Source of the DNA: Irineochytrium annulatum
Taxonomy: Eukaryota > Chytridiomycota > Chytridiomycetes > Chytridiales > Chytridiaceae
Assembly: GCA_027600665.1 (NCBI GenBank)
Contig: JADGJL010000035.1
Location: forward strand, 1 to 62,723
Direction of reading: 5' to 3'
Length of the DNA: 62,723 bases
Program-made: the position numbers and the translations under genes
Shown here: positions 33,698 through 47,312 of the stretch, piece by piece
Layout of the letters: the number at the start of each line of letters is the position of its first letter
Numbering within the stretch: position 1 is the first letter of the stretch
The notes under the pieces: generated by a model
What the model saw: only the letters and a program-made list of their open reading frames with translations
Databases searched by the model: none
Told to the model about the DNA's origin: nothing

Positions 33698-34180
33698 TTT
33701 GACGACCCCTTCCACTTGTCATCGACGCGTTCCTTCATCATGCGTGGGCATCCACGCCAAAAAATATGTTGGAAGCGTAAGTTCTTAACCAGGTAGCATC
33801 TGCGGTGAGGAAGATGCTACAGCCCTACCGCAGCTTTCAGAGAATCAGCTTGTTCGCCACCTTGCTTCTGCCGATACGCCACGTAGTTATCCCGCCTCCG
33901 TCCTATAAGGCATTTGAATTTGGTCATAAAACGATCACGACCAGCGAGGTTGTATTCACACGGCCCCTTTGTAAGCCAAAACGCGTAAGCCAGTCGTCGC
34001 CTTAGAAGGCGGCTCGTGGTCGAAGTAGAAATCTTGTCAGTGCTTGCTGTAAACAAAACAAATAGCCGATTTATTTAGAAAGGTACGGCCATATTAAGAG
34101 GACGTCCAGCATGCAACAGAGGTGATGCTCGGCGAAATAAAATTGTCATAGAATTTAACGGTAAAAACACGAAAGGACGC
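33698..34180. other. Intergenic, AT-richer
   Basis: Spacer downstream of the possible small gene and of the MFS gene stop. No motif-bearing frame was seen. Confidence 0.45.
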
Positions 34181-36157
34181 TCAGTAAACATCTGCGGAAG
34201 AAGAAACAAATGAGGTTAGGCGTACAACAAAAAAAAGCGACAATCAACGGAAACTCACATCTGAACTCCGGGTTCGCGTCCGTGAAGTCTTCCGCCATCA
34301 GCTCGCCCAGCGAGCTCGCCAGCACAACCTCCCCGCTCCCGCCGGTGGCCACATCCCTCCTCTTGTTCTCCCTCGCCAGCAGGAACCTCAGCGCGACGCA
34401 GCTCAGGATGCCGACGATAATAAGGATCATGTTGCAGCTGTGGCCGATGTGGTAGCCGACGTCGCCGTCCTGGTAGATGTAGGAGCCCGCGAACCCGCCC
34501 GCGGCCGACGCCCAGACGATGATGGTGACGGCCGTCGTTCGCTTGGTGGTCCCGACGATGATGGAGGTCGCCCACGCGAGGATCAGGGTCAGCGTGCCCG
34601 GGTTGAACGAGGTGAAGAAGAGAAGGCCGTAAAGGACCCCTATTCGATACAAGTTGTGCGTTAACATCCAGTTGGAAATCATAATGGCGCTTGGGTTTTA
34701 CCTTTAGTGCTGGAGGTCAGATGGATGAAGATGACGCACAGGTATCCAACGACGGCAAACAGACCGCCTCCAATAAGAAAGAGGGAGCGGTCGTTGATGC
34801 GGTCGGAGAGGTACGACAAGCCGAGCTGGAGAGCGAGGTTGAAGAGCCCGAAGGGCGCGGACATAAGTTGCGCATTAAGGTTCGTGAAGCCGAGGGCGGC
34901 GATGATGGGGCCTGTAAAGGTGCTGAAGGCGACGTTGACGGCTTGGAAGCTAAAGAGTTGGTCGAAAAAAAGGTTAGCGTTGAGCGGGGAACTGCGGGAC
35001 AAGAAGAGGACATGCCCCAACGTTACCAAAAGTAGATCACAAAGAGGATCCAGACTTTGTAGTCCCTAACAGCGTCCCACACTTGAGACTGCACGATGGC
35101 CGTCTTCGACTGCGACCTATCAGCACGGAGCCGGTTGAGGACGACGAGGCGCTCCTCTTCCGTAAGGAAAGTTGCGCGCTCAGGAAGGTCGGGGCAGATG
35201 AAGAAGGCGAGAATAGACCAAAGGACCGTCGCGCCGCCCTCGATCAGCATGAGGTAGCCCCACGGGTGGAGCGGGCCCGACGTGAGGTTTTTCTGTATCA
35301 AGTAGGAGATGATGCCGCCAAGGGCGGATCCGATGCTGGAGAAACCAAACCAGATCGCGACTTTAAAAGCGTGGTCCTTGCGTGGGTACCATAGCGCTAT
35401 GATAAAGGTACAAAGGTTTAATAAGGTTGACACGAATCTGAACAGCATTGTGGCCAGCATGCTTACATGTGATCAAGAGAGACGCGGGCAGAATGCCGGA
35501 CTCGAAGAAGCCGAGGAAGATCCTGCCCATGAAGAGCCCGGCGGGGTTTCTGGCGGCGGCTATGCAGGCAACGGAGACACCCCATCCGGTGCCGAGGACG
35601 CCGATCAAGATGCGAGGGTTGATTTTGAGCAGCAGGTAGTTGCTGTAAGAGAAATTCTACGCGTCAGCTAGGAAGTCGAATGCAAAAGAGTGGCCTGAAC
35701 GCGACGAGTGGTGTTGGGATCATACCTGAGGGGTTCACCGCATACATATCCGAGGAAGAAGAGCGAGACGGCGATGTTGAAGATGCCGTTCTGCGTCGTC
35801 CCGGTGTCCGCCTGGATCCCACCCAGCTTCGCCAGGCCAATATTGCCCTTGTCGAGGGCTTGGAAGAGGTAAAAGCCGCAGAGGATCCTAACGACCGACG
35901 TAAATAACGTAGCAACGCACCCAACTACAGATTCGAACTCACGGTAAAACATGCCAGTCAACCTGTTTACGCGTGATGGGTGAATACTGGTCCCATAACG
36001 GCAAAAAAGATCTCACCTTGCGGACGATTCGGCGCTCAATCTCTGGGGTCACCGAGACCACAGGGACGGCGTCGTCGAGGTCCACCTTGGACATGGGCTC
36101 GACGGCCTTCTTCGCGTTGGTGTCGGCCATTGCACTGGTGAGACGGGAAAACGGCAT
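34181..36157 (-). CDS. MFS transporter, allantoate permease-like (anion:cation symporter family)
   Basis: Twelve-helix major facilitator of the ACS/Dal5-like family, which takes up organic anions such as allantoate, nicotinate or pantothenate across the plasma membrane. It has a short hydrophilic N-terminus, then ILCGFYLFQALDKGNIGLAKLGG (helix 1 and the family DKxNIxxA motif), the GRIFLGFFESGILPA helix 4 motif, ALWYPRKDHAFKVA, a charged central loop (FLTEEERLVVLNRL), and LSYLSDRINDRSLFL in the second half. At least seven exons; the last splice gives a C-terminus ending EFRYVY at 34181. The start is taken at the ATG ending at 36157; 36130 is a second in-frame ATG. The substrate cannot be deduced. 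Confidence 0.85.
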
Positions 36158-36779
36158 GAACGCGAGCTTATGAACGCCCTTCTCCTTCCGGCTTCAGGGA
36201 AGACGCCAATCCGAGTACCTGCCCTTCTTGCGCCATCATGTGCCTACGAGTGCCAGCGGGTGGACTACATGCTTGTCAACGAGCAAATCCGGCCGGGCCC
36301 TGCCTAGGATAAACCCAAAAAAAAGGGTCGTTTTGCAATCCGCTGGTAGCTCAAACCCTGCCGATGCACGACGCTGCACCCCCCTCTGGAATTATTTTAT
36401 CCTAATTACGGGATAAACCATCCTGAGAAACGAACGCGGTTAGCCTGACAGATTTATTCGAGGCAGCTCTTTCTTACCGTCTATTTATACTATGATTTGT
36501 ATGTGATGTGCCTACTTTTATAGAGGTTTCTTCCGCTTGTTTTGGGTCCAGCTTTACTTTAACGTGACTTCTTTATGCTTGTCGCTCGATGAACGCTCGC
36601 TGTGGTGGGCCGGTATAAAAAGTATCTTATGTTGCTTCTTTGCTGTGCGTTCCGAGTACTTTTATTCTTTTTAACCTTCCTTCTCTTATTGATGGGCTAA
36701 CTAGTGCAAATAGAATCTAAAGAGTGGGGTATGGGTCTCTTATGAGATCGGACGTGATGAAGGACGAAGTTGACATCGA
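36158..36779. other. Divergent promoter region, MFS transporter / kinesin
   Basis: 622 bp between two divergent starts, AT-rich from about 36380 to 36700 with a ggtataaaaag TATA-like motif near 36611. No gene seen. Confidence 0.45.
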
Positions 36780-39700
36780 ATGGCAGGATCTCGGTCGACA
36801 GCAACCGATGGTGGTGACCCGACCGACGTCGGGGCGGAGGACGACGTCGCCGACGATGGATCCGACTCCGAGAGCGAGCTCGGCCCCGGCCAGTTCCGGC
36901 CGCCGGCTGCATTCGTTCATGTGAGGAGTAGCGTCCTGACCACTTCCAGCAATAAAGAAATCGACTGACGGCCGGGTAATTGCCACTCCATACACAGGCC
37001 TCCTTGGCAAGGCAGGCAAGGATCAAGAAGCAGCAGGCTGCCCGGGAGGCCGCCGCGTCGCCGGCCCCGGTGAAAGCCGGCGGTTCAAAAGGTCACCGCC
37101 CTGGCTCACCTCATACCGCGACGCATTCCAACGATGGACCCGCGAAAAGGATCGCGAACTCCATCACCACCGATGGCTCGCCGTCAACCACGAAAAAGCC
37201 CAAAGGACGTCCCGCCGCCGACGGGAAGGTGAAGCCACGTGCTGGATCCAACACGTCCGCGTCGGGCTCAACGGCCGATGTGACGGCCCCAGCGAGGACA
37301 AAGGTGTTGGCGAAGTCGCGGTCTGGTGGCAGCGTCCTCTCGGACCCGTCTCCGCGCGCCGAACAACGTCATGCCGACCGCCCGCCTGCTCCCGGCTCGC
37401 AGTCCAACGTGCGAAAGTCACCGACGACGCCGCTGGGGGTCAGAGGTTCCTCAACCTCCTTGCTGGAACTTACGATGCAGGCGCCGACTGGACGGCCGCC
37501 AGAGGGGCTGTTCCAAAGAGGGACGTCATCTCCGGCATTAGGCGGTCACTCTATCAGGACGGGTCATTTGAACGCCACATCCGGCCGGTGTGAAACCCCG
37601 GAACCGCGGTCGGCGCCTGAGATCATGGATGGGCGTCTCATGGACGCCGGAGAACCGGGCGAAGAAGTTGACGGCGGTCCATTATTTGGGCCCACTCCGT
37701 CAAAGACCGTCATGGAGGTGTCGAGGCTGAAGGCGGCGCGGGAGGAGCGGAGGGCGCTTGCGGCGGAGATTAAGAAGGCCGCGGATGAGATGGACGAGCA
37801 TGACAAGGAGTTTAAGGTGTATCGGGACGCGATCGAGGAATTTAGGGTGTCGCTGGGGTGGGACCAGGCGAATACCGCGGCGGTAAAGGCGGAGGCGGGG
37901 GAGAGCGTGAATCGCGACGACGAGAACGGGAAGGCGAAGATCCGGGTGTGCGTGCGGAAGCGGCCTATGAACGCGAAAGGTAAAGGGACGGTGATTTGGG
38001 ATGTTTATTCACTCCATGTGCAGAAATTGCGAAGCGACACTTCGATATTGCCACGGTCCGGACGGCCTCATACCCAGATGCGAGCATCTATATCCACGAG
38101 CCCAAGGTCCGAGTTAACATGAGCAAGTTCATCGACACTCATGAGTTCTTCCTTGACAACGCCTTCGACGAGCATGCGACAAACGCAGAGGTCTACGCCA
38201 CCATCGCTGCGCCTCTCGTCGACTCCGTGTTCAACGGGGGAATGTGCACATTCTTCGCATACGGTCAAACTGGTACGACTCTTATCGGCTCTCTGCCTTA
38301 AAAGCCATCGTATATTAAAGCTCCTCCACAGGCAGCGGCAAGACGCACACCATTTTTGGCAATCCCCGCGAGCAAGGCATCTACGACCACGCCTCCCTCG
38401 ACCTCTTCCACCACCTCTCCGCCCACAACCTCTCCAACCCCACCCGTCGCGCACACCTCCGCGTCTGCTTCTTCGAGATCTACGGCCCAAAAGTCCGGGA
38501 TCTCCTCTCGTCCCGGTCGCGCGTGCAACTGCTGGAAGATCATGGGGGAACGGTGCGGGTGGTCGGGCTGCGTGAGGCGGACGTGAGGACGGCGGCGGAG
38601 CTGTCGGTGTTAGCGAGGGAGGGGCAGGCGTGCAGGGCCAGGGGGGCGACGGAGGCCAACCCGGAGAGCTCGAGGTCGCATGCGGTTTTGCAGATTTCGT
38701 TAGTGGAACAGTTTATGGATGGCAGTGAAGGTGGAGGCGCCGCGGGACGTGCGGGGTCGCGGAATAAAGCGGGGAAGGCAGACAAGGGCGGCGTCGTCGC
38801 AACGGGTGGTGGGATCGTGGTAGGCAAGTTGAGCCTCGTTGACCTCGCGGGCAGCGAGCGCGGCGCTGACGTTGGACAAGTCGGCCGACAATCCCGCGTG
38901 GAGGGGTCCGAGATCAACAAGAGCCTACTCGCGCTCAAGGAGTGCATCCGCGCGCTGCACCGACGGGACGCACCAGCTGGCGCGGCGGCGGGCGATCACA
39001 TACCGTTCCGCGGGTCGAAGCTGACGCAGATCCTAAGGGATTCGTTCATCGGGAGCAGGAGCACGACCGTTATGATCGCGACTGTCAGCCCCGGGTCCAA
39101 TTCGGCGGAGCATACGTTGAATACCATCCGGTATGCGGATAGGGTCAAGGAGTTAAAGCGCGGGAGTGGGGTCGGGGCGGTCGCAGCGTCGGGGAGAAAG
39201 GCTGACGCTGGCGTCGGTGGTGGCAGCGCGGTGAAGCAGCAGCCTAGGGTGGCGTCGAGGCAGCAGGTTGCTCGCGCGACGCCATCGGATGCGCCGCCCA
39301 TCTACGCCGCGAGCGAGTCCGGCGGATCGAACGCGGAGGAGGGAACGTTCATGGACCACGAGGTGGAAGGTCCGCGGTCATCAAGCGATACCGATGACAG
39401 CAGCGAGGGCGACGCGTACGCGCGGAGGGTCGCGCCGTATCCGCCTCCAGCTGCCAGCGCGGGGCCATGGTCCGCGAGAGCATTACCGATGGATAATGGC
39501 TCAGGGCCTTGGGCTGGCAGAGCGTTTCCGAGTGATGATGGTGGGTCGTCATGCGACGAAGAGACAGAGCGTGGACTCCGACAGCCGGACTCACTTCGGT
39601 CGAAGGACGATCAGCTGCGCCTCCGCGCCGCGTCCAATGGCTCTGCGTGGTCTGAGGCCGCGTCAGAACAAGGCGCGGCGCTGTACTCGAGCGCGTCGTC

Positions 39701-40160
39701 CGAGAACCTCTTCCGCACCCGGCAGCCTTCACACCCGGTCATGGGCGACACGTCCTCATCGTCGTCGTCGTCCTCGTCGTCTTCTCTGTCGTCCACGGCT
39801 TCATCCCGTGCTTCGATGAGAAATACCGTCGTGGGGACCACAGCAGCCGACCGCGGAAAGCAAGAGTCACCGCTGCGCCTCCCCCCCATCTCGAGCAGCT
39901 CAACCGGCTCGATGCGGTCATCGGTCGCGTCGCGTGGCTCTCTGGTGAACGCCACCGCATCCGTCGACGCGCTCGCGGACGCAACCGCCTCAGAGCCGCA
40001 CTCGCTGGAGCGGAGGGTCCGGGCACTAGAGGCGGAGCTGATGGAGGAACGTATGGCGCACCAGGCGACGCTCCGGCAGCTTCAGGCGGCGCTGACGGGT
40101 CGCCGGGGGATGAGCGCGCCGGATGTAAGTGAGGAGATCGGGAACTTCTGGGGCACATAG
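36780..40160 (+). CDS. Kinesin-13-type motor protein with altered KVD motif
   Basis: Microtubule motor with an internal motor domain, the layout of kinesin-13 depolymerases. Four exons (36780-36920, 36998-37979, 38024-38272, 38332-40160) give 1066 residues in consistent phase. Residues 1-375 are an acidic then Ser/Pro-rich head with a charged neck helix (LKAAREERRALAAEIKKAA). The motor starts at KIRVCVRKRPMNAK and holds the P-loop GQTGSGKTHT, switch I NPESSRSHAVL, switch II LVDLAGSERGAD and LLALKECIRAL, the kinesin-13 form. The tail is Ser-rich (a run of more than ten Ser near 39755-39790) and ends in a short coiled coil. The class-defining KVD finger before the switch region reads RVN here (PKVRVNMSKF). 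A role in flagellar length or spindle control is inferred from the class. Confidence 0.88.
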
Positions 40161-40245
40161 ACGCATCAAAGTAGAGTGACAAATAGAAATAGTGTTCAGT
40201 ATTAAAGAGAGAACCGTGCCTAATGCTTAATGCTACAATGTGAAA

Positions 40246-41505
40246 TTACAAGTGAAGGTCGATAGAGTCCTCTTCCTGGATCACGAGTCCGGCAACATGT
40301 TTGTGTAGGGGTTCATAGATAATCCCCGTCCGAGGACAGGCAGATGGGAGACCCTGGAAGCCGTTCTTGGCGACGCCGGCGCTAGTTGCGACCAGAGCGA
40401 GCCTTTACACGTGCTTAGATCATGTCTTCCGGACGCGCCTACCTAATCTCGGAGATGTACGACCCCTTGCAGCGGACGGCCACGGAGAGGTTTCCGAAAT
40501 AGTCGGTGATGGCCGTCCTGATCTGTGACGCGGTGTACCGCTTCGTCTTTGACGGCGTGATTCCGGCCTCCGCCAACGCGATGAAGAGGTCATCTGTACA
40601 ATTTAGCAATTTTTTATACAATGAAAGCGACAAACATTTGTTATGAAGATGCAGGGTGTCAGCAAAGAACTTGTTCAAATCGTTCCCATCTTCTCCGACG
40701 CACTTGACGTCGGCCGGAGAGTCTATATCAGTTCAAATTAATGCCTAGTCCCGAGGGTCCTCCAGGGGTCCCATTACTTACAACATGTCCCATGCTTCGC
40801 CCACTCGTGACTGAATGCCAGAAGTAAGATATAAGTGACAAAGTTAAAAACACATACCCCCAGAACTGCGGTAAGGAGATAAATTGGACAACAGTTAAAG
40901 TTTTTCTTAACACGGTAAAGAAAGACAAACCGTATTGTCTAAGAAGCGATTAGAAAAAAAGCATGCTTACTGACAAACTCACAATCGCCCGTAAATGAGA
41001 CCCAGTAAGACTGCAAATTCGGATACATCGACGAGTTGCGAGCCGCAATCATAGGCTCGACATCATCGTATTCACGTTTCTAAAAACGAAAGCCTTTCAT
41101 CAGCACGTCGAAACCATGACAAATCCTTGAACCCATACCCGATCACAGTTATAGATCTGCCTATTCCCGCACGTATTCGGCCAAAGCCCATCTGATCACC
41201 GCCTTAGCACCCTGGATTGCATTTCCCGCTCTCTTGCTTTACTCACGGATGGTCCACTTCCCCTCCGGCAGCCTATCAACAACGTCATGCGGGCAGCTGG
41301 TGGATCCCGAGCAGTATCCAGGGAGCCATTGCAAGGCGAGGACCATGAAGCCGTTCTTGGCCACGCAGCATGTGTCCTCGGGCTGCTTGCTGCATCCCAC
41401 AGCAGTCGAAGAGCAGGACGGCCCGGCGAGTTCCGCAGGGACGGAGGCCAGGGCCGGGGCGACGATGAGCAAGGGGACAGCTAGGAGGGAGACGGAGGCG
41501 AGCAT
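40246..41505 (-). CDS. Ribonuclease T2, eight exons including an 8-nt microexon
   Basis: Secreted acid endoribonuclease. Exons join in phase at 41505-41247, 41191-41139, 41079-40975, 40865-40858 (8 nt), 40810-40782, 40722-40636, 40593-40443 and 40402-40246, giving 282 residues. A signal peptide of about 20 residues (MLASVSLLAVPLLIVAPALA) starts it. Active-site motif I is KWTIHGLWPNTC, formed across the first splice. Motif II is FWGHEWAKHGTC, whose first residues come from the 8-nt exon. YDLFIALAEAGITPS, typical of the family, follows after another splice. Both catalytic His and the Glu are present, as are several Cys for disulfides. The only long open frames here are exon 1 and part of exon 7, so the gene is easily missed. 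Confidence 0.9.
40858..40865 (-). other. 8-nt microexon of the RNase T2 gene
   Basis: On the minus strand ttctgggg is bounded by ccgcag upstream and gtatgtg downstream. It links Phe (end of exon 3) to the HEW motif in phase, completing the conserved FWxHEWxKHGTC box. Skipping it would drop FW and shift the frame. Confidence 0.75.
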
Positions 41506-41878
41506 GATTGAAGTGTCTTTTTGGCGCGATGCACAAGACCGCCGATACCTTAGCCACCCGCCGATCGATGTGGCGTAGGTCCGATAATCATCTTGAACTA
41601 CCGGCGATGTAAGATATTATCCAGCAAACTCTAAACAATGTATTTGATGTGTCATCAGACTCCATCGAGTTAAAATGGCACTACAGCCAAAATTGTGGAA
41701 GGATCCGGAGGGAGAGGTCCAGCCTTCTCCGCATGATTGCGTGCCCATCCGCAACAACGTCCACTATGTACTCTCAGCAGTTGCAGCGAAGCGCGCCGTG
41801 AGTGCTGCTACTAGTCAGACGAGGCTGCACGCCTTCAGCGGAGACCTTTTCCGGCGGAGACCTTTCCCACTCGCCACT

Positions 41879-42488
41879 TCAAAGGTGGACAAACAAGTGC
41901 CTCGCCGTCAACGTGATCTCGCTCAAAGCCGGTATAAAGTTGCAATAGAAGAAGATAGACCAGTATATCTGGAAGCTCCAAGCTTCGATAATGAACATGG
42001 AAAGGCAGATTGAGGCCGAAACTGTAGAAAAAAAACTGGCGTAAGTGGATGTAAATGATTGGTAAGGCTCACCGTGTAGTCCGATATCTGGTCCCGGAAT
42101 GCAAGATGGAAACTGTAAGCTGTAGAACAACGAAGCCAAGGTAAAAGTGAACCTACAAATGAGACCCGACAGCCTGTTGAACATCGTGACGCCCGACAAC
42201 AGCGTTCCCAGCTCGATGGCAAAACAGATCCACGTGAGAGCGAGCGCAACCACCATACTAGGTCGAACGTCAGCATAAACTCTAATGAAAAGCACGCAGA
42301 ACACATGAGTTCCCATCCCCTGCATAAGCTCACCTCGAGTTGTAGTGATCGTAGTTCGAAATGTCCCGCAGAGGCATCGCCCGCCGCACGTTGCCATCCT
42401 TGGAGTAGTAGACCATGATGGTGATCATCAAGTGGCCGACGACCGAGAGGAACCGGGCCGGGAGGAGGACGTCCATCGTCGTCCGCAT
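41879..42488 (-). CDS. TMEM107: TMEM107-like ciliary transition-zone membrane protein
   Basis: Small four-helix membrane protein of the transition-zone MKS module, which gates entry into cilia and flagella. The first exon (from 42488) encodes the family start (MDVLLPARFLSVVGHLMITI) and NYDHYNSR. The second encodes MVVALALTWICFAIELGTLL, SGVTMFN and LSGLI. After one or two short introns come SASICLSMFIIEAW and YWSIFFYCNFIPALSEI. This matches TMEM107 from start to end, about 150-170 residues depending on how the middle introns are drawn. Animals use it at the ciliary base; non-flagellated fungi lack it. It is divergent from the Hsp70 gene, with 471 bp between the starts. Confidence 0.85.
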
Positions 42489-42959
42489 TCTGTGTAGTCA
42501 GCGGAGTTCAAATAGATATGAAGACGAAACGATGCTCCAGCCACCTCCACGTCAGCGCTTTTCGCCGATTTCGACATTCACGACGGGAACGGTCTGATGG
42601 AGGTTGATGTGGGGCTGATCGAAAATTCTGTAAGGCTTCGGAAGCACTGCATGCCAGAAGTGTGTGCTGACGGTGGGGGGGTGTACTCGGACCCCCCGTG
42701 ATGTATAACTTCCGTCTGTTTAGCGCATGATCCTTACATCAGAGCGAGGCCTGCCATTCGACGACTCGATGATTCGACGCGGTCTTGCGACTCCGGCGTG
42801 AATCACGTCCGCCGACGTGGAGTTCGAACCCTCCACCGTTTTCGCGAGGCCAACATCCGCGAAAGAATACACGAATGATTTCGGCGGCCTTTGGCTGAGA
42901 CCTGTGGAAGGGTTCAAAAAGCCATCGTCGCGCTCCCTTCCCGACATAAACAATCGAAA
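42489..42959. promoter_or_regulatory. Divergent promoter, TMEM107 / ER Hsp70
   Basis: Between two divergent genes. The minus strand carries TGACGTGG at 42547-42554, the core of the unfolded-protein-response element known from animal ER chaperone promoters, about 410 bp before the Hsp70 start; a second gacgtgg lies near 42813. A G-run/C-run hairpin candidate (seven G at 42675-42681, six C at 42692-42697) sits between. Functional assignment is inference only. Confidence 0.3.
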
Positions 42960-45054
<2,095 letters not shown>

Positions 45055-45455
45055 GTTCCTGAGTTGTGACTGCATCCTGTGCAGTATGCTGAGAACGAAG
45101 TTTAACGCAAGCGTATGAATAAAAATCAGCGTCTTGTAATGCATCCATAAAAATGAAAGAGCTGATTTTATATGCCGAGCACGAACCATCGTAGCCTGTT
45201 CCTTCACATCCGATTCTGCTGACAGTCGAGCTGTGGCGTCATTTGTGCTCGAGTGGCGCAACCACCTCTCACTCGCTTCGGAGGCTCATTTTCTGTTAAA
45301 AGTCCCCGTCTTTTGTCTTCGCAAGCTAAGCTCGAACTGTGTATTAGTGGCGCCACATGAATATCGTCATAGCCACCAAACTCATGGAATTACAGCCCCG
45401 GCTTGATTGTGCTTAAGTGGGCAGTGGGCAGGGACACACCGCGTGAAAAGTTGCA
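45055..45455. other. Intergenic, no gene recognised
   Basis: 400 bp between two plus-strand genes. No extra Hsp70 lid exon could be recovered here: splices tried at 44980-45060 do not give lid-like sequence. Confidence 0.45.
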
Positions 45456-47312
45456 ATGCTCACCTCCATCAACCCTCCCTGGGCCGCGGCGGCCGCTGCC
45501 GGCGCCGTCGTCGTCTACGCGATCCTCCGTCAGCGCCACTACGTCGTCCATGTCCTCCCCACAGAAACCGCCCTTGTGGATCTCCCGGATCTCGGCAAGG
45601 ACAGCCCCCACGGCCGGAAGGGCCGTCACGCCGTCGTCGTTGGCGGTAGCTGGGCCGGGCTGATGGCAGCACGCGTCCTTCTGGACCACTTCGATGCCGT
45701 CACTGTGCTCGAGAGCGAAAAGATCGGGGATGGCGAGGGCAACGGGGACAGGTCCCATGTGCCTCAATACTGGTGAGATTCCTCGCGGACGTGATCACAC
45801 CCGGATATGCGCGGGGCGACTGATCTTGCTATTTACCTTAGGTGCAACCATCTCCTGCTCTCTCTTGGCCTCAGAGTTGCCGAGACCCTCATGCCGGGTT
45901 TCCAGGACGAATGCATTCGGCGCGGCGCCCACAGGACGGACTTCGCCTCCGATGTCAGATTCAACTCCTTCGGCGCGCCTATGGCCACGCTGGAACCCGT
46001 CAAGCCGGGCTCCGGGAGCCGGATCGAGGTGCTGACGCTCAGCTGCACGCGCGACGTTCTCGAGCGGACGATGCGGGCCCGGGTATTGGAGCAGTACGGA
46101 GGGTCGGGCAGGCTGAAGTACAGGACCGGCGTGACGGTCGCGTCCCTGAACGTTGGCGCGGACGGGAAGATGAGCGGCGTCACGTGCCAGAAGGGCGCGG
46201 ACGGGGAGCGCGAGACGATCGCTTCGGACATCGTCGTCGACGCCACGGGCCGCGCGGCGCGTGGGCTGCGATGGCTCAGCGCTCTGCCGAACCCCGTCGA
46301 GCCCGTCGTCGTGGAGTCGTATGACCCGCTCCTGCTCTACGCGGTGGCGTACGTCGAGGACACCGCCGACCCGCGCGATCGCTTCATGGTGAGCGCCCTC
46401 AACGCGGATGCGTACACGAACCCGCACCGTGGCGCCATGATCCAGCGTGTTGAGGGCGGGCGGGCGGTGGTTGGCGCCATGGTTGTTGGGACCAACAGCA
46501 TCAAGGCGCCGACGGACGAGAAGGGCTTCATGGAGCATCTTCGCATTGCGAGCAAGGGTGACGATTCTCTCATGCGGCCCTTCTTGGAGGGGAAAGGCGC
46601 CATGGTCAAGGATTTCAAGGTGGTCATTGCGATTTAACAATGTAAGAAACACATATTAAAGAAACTCAGGTGGTCAAAATGCCGCCGTCCAAGAGGATAC
46701 GGTATGATCTGGTCAACAATCTCCCCGAAGGGTTCTTTGCTGTCGGCGACGCCGCATGTTGGTAAGCGCAGTGCAATTTCTTCATTCATCATCTGATCCT
46801 GGCGCGCTTTTCCCATCATTTAGCGTCAACCCCATCTACGGCCAGGTAAAGCATACCAGAATGCCCTTCCCTTGACGATGATGGGCTAAAATCATATTTC
46901 GCTGCCGTTTGCACTCCAGGGTCTCACCATGGCGGCCATTGGGGTCTCGACCCTCGATCGCGTCCTCCGCACCTCCCGCACCATGACCGGCACGACGCGC
47001 ACTTACTTTAAGCTCCTCCACTCCCGTACCCACATGCCCTGGGTCATCCCCGCGGGCCTCGACTGGCTCTACAAGGAGGTAAAACCCTACGATGGCGCGC
47101 CTGTAGCCGAGGCCGCGAATGCGTCGTGGCTGGTTCAGCACCTGACGCGGGCGTGCCAGTCAGATGGGAGCCTGGCCCTGTTCTACTGGAAGATGATGGC
47201 GATGATGACGTTTCCGAGCGAGATGATGAGTTTGAAGGTCTGGTGGGCTATTTTCAGGTCGCACTTTAGGATGAAGGCGGAGGAGAGGGCCGCCGCACGG
47301 GCTGGGAAGTAG
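45456..47312 (+). CDS. FAD-dependent oxidoreductase / monooxygenase
   Basis: Flavoprotein of the aromatic-hydroxylase/epoxidase fold. An N-terminal hydrophobic segment (WAAAAAAGAVVVYAIL, residues 9-24) may anchor it to a membrane. The dinucleotide-binding motif is VVVGGSWAGLMAARVL, the second is IVVDATGRAARG, and the late FAD motif GDAACCVNPIYGQGLT is assembled across two introns around 46763-46822 and 46844-46918. A SHVPQYW-CNHLLLSLG segment resembles the VPQ-x-H region of bacterial and fungal polyketide or terpenoid FAD hydroxylases. The substrate is unknown. Exons: 45456-45773, about 45841-46620, and three more. It is not in an evident biosynthetic cluster. Confidence 0.78.

Noticed and set aside
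42790..42850. tRNA-like sequence with ttcgaa in a stem
   Set aside because: The stem and loop do not fit a T-arm (loop too long), and no matching acceptor, D or anticodon arms flank it.
45055..45118. Possible extra Hsp70 C-terminal exon
   Set aside because: Trial splices (donors near 44978 and 45047, acceptor near 45083) give no lid-like helix or ER-retention ending, so the stop at 45054 was kept.
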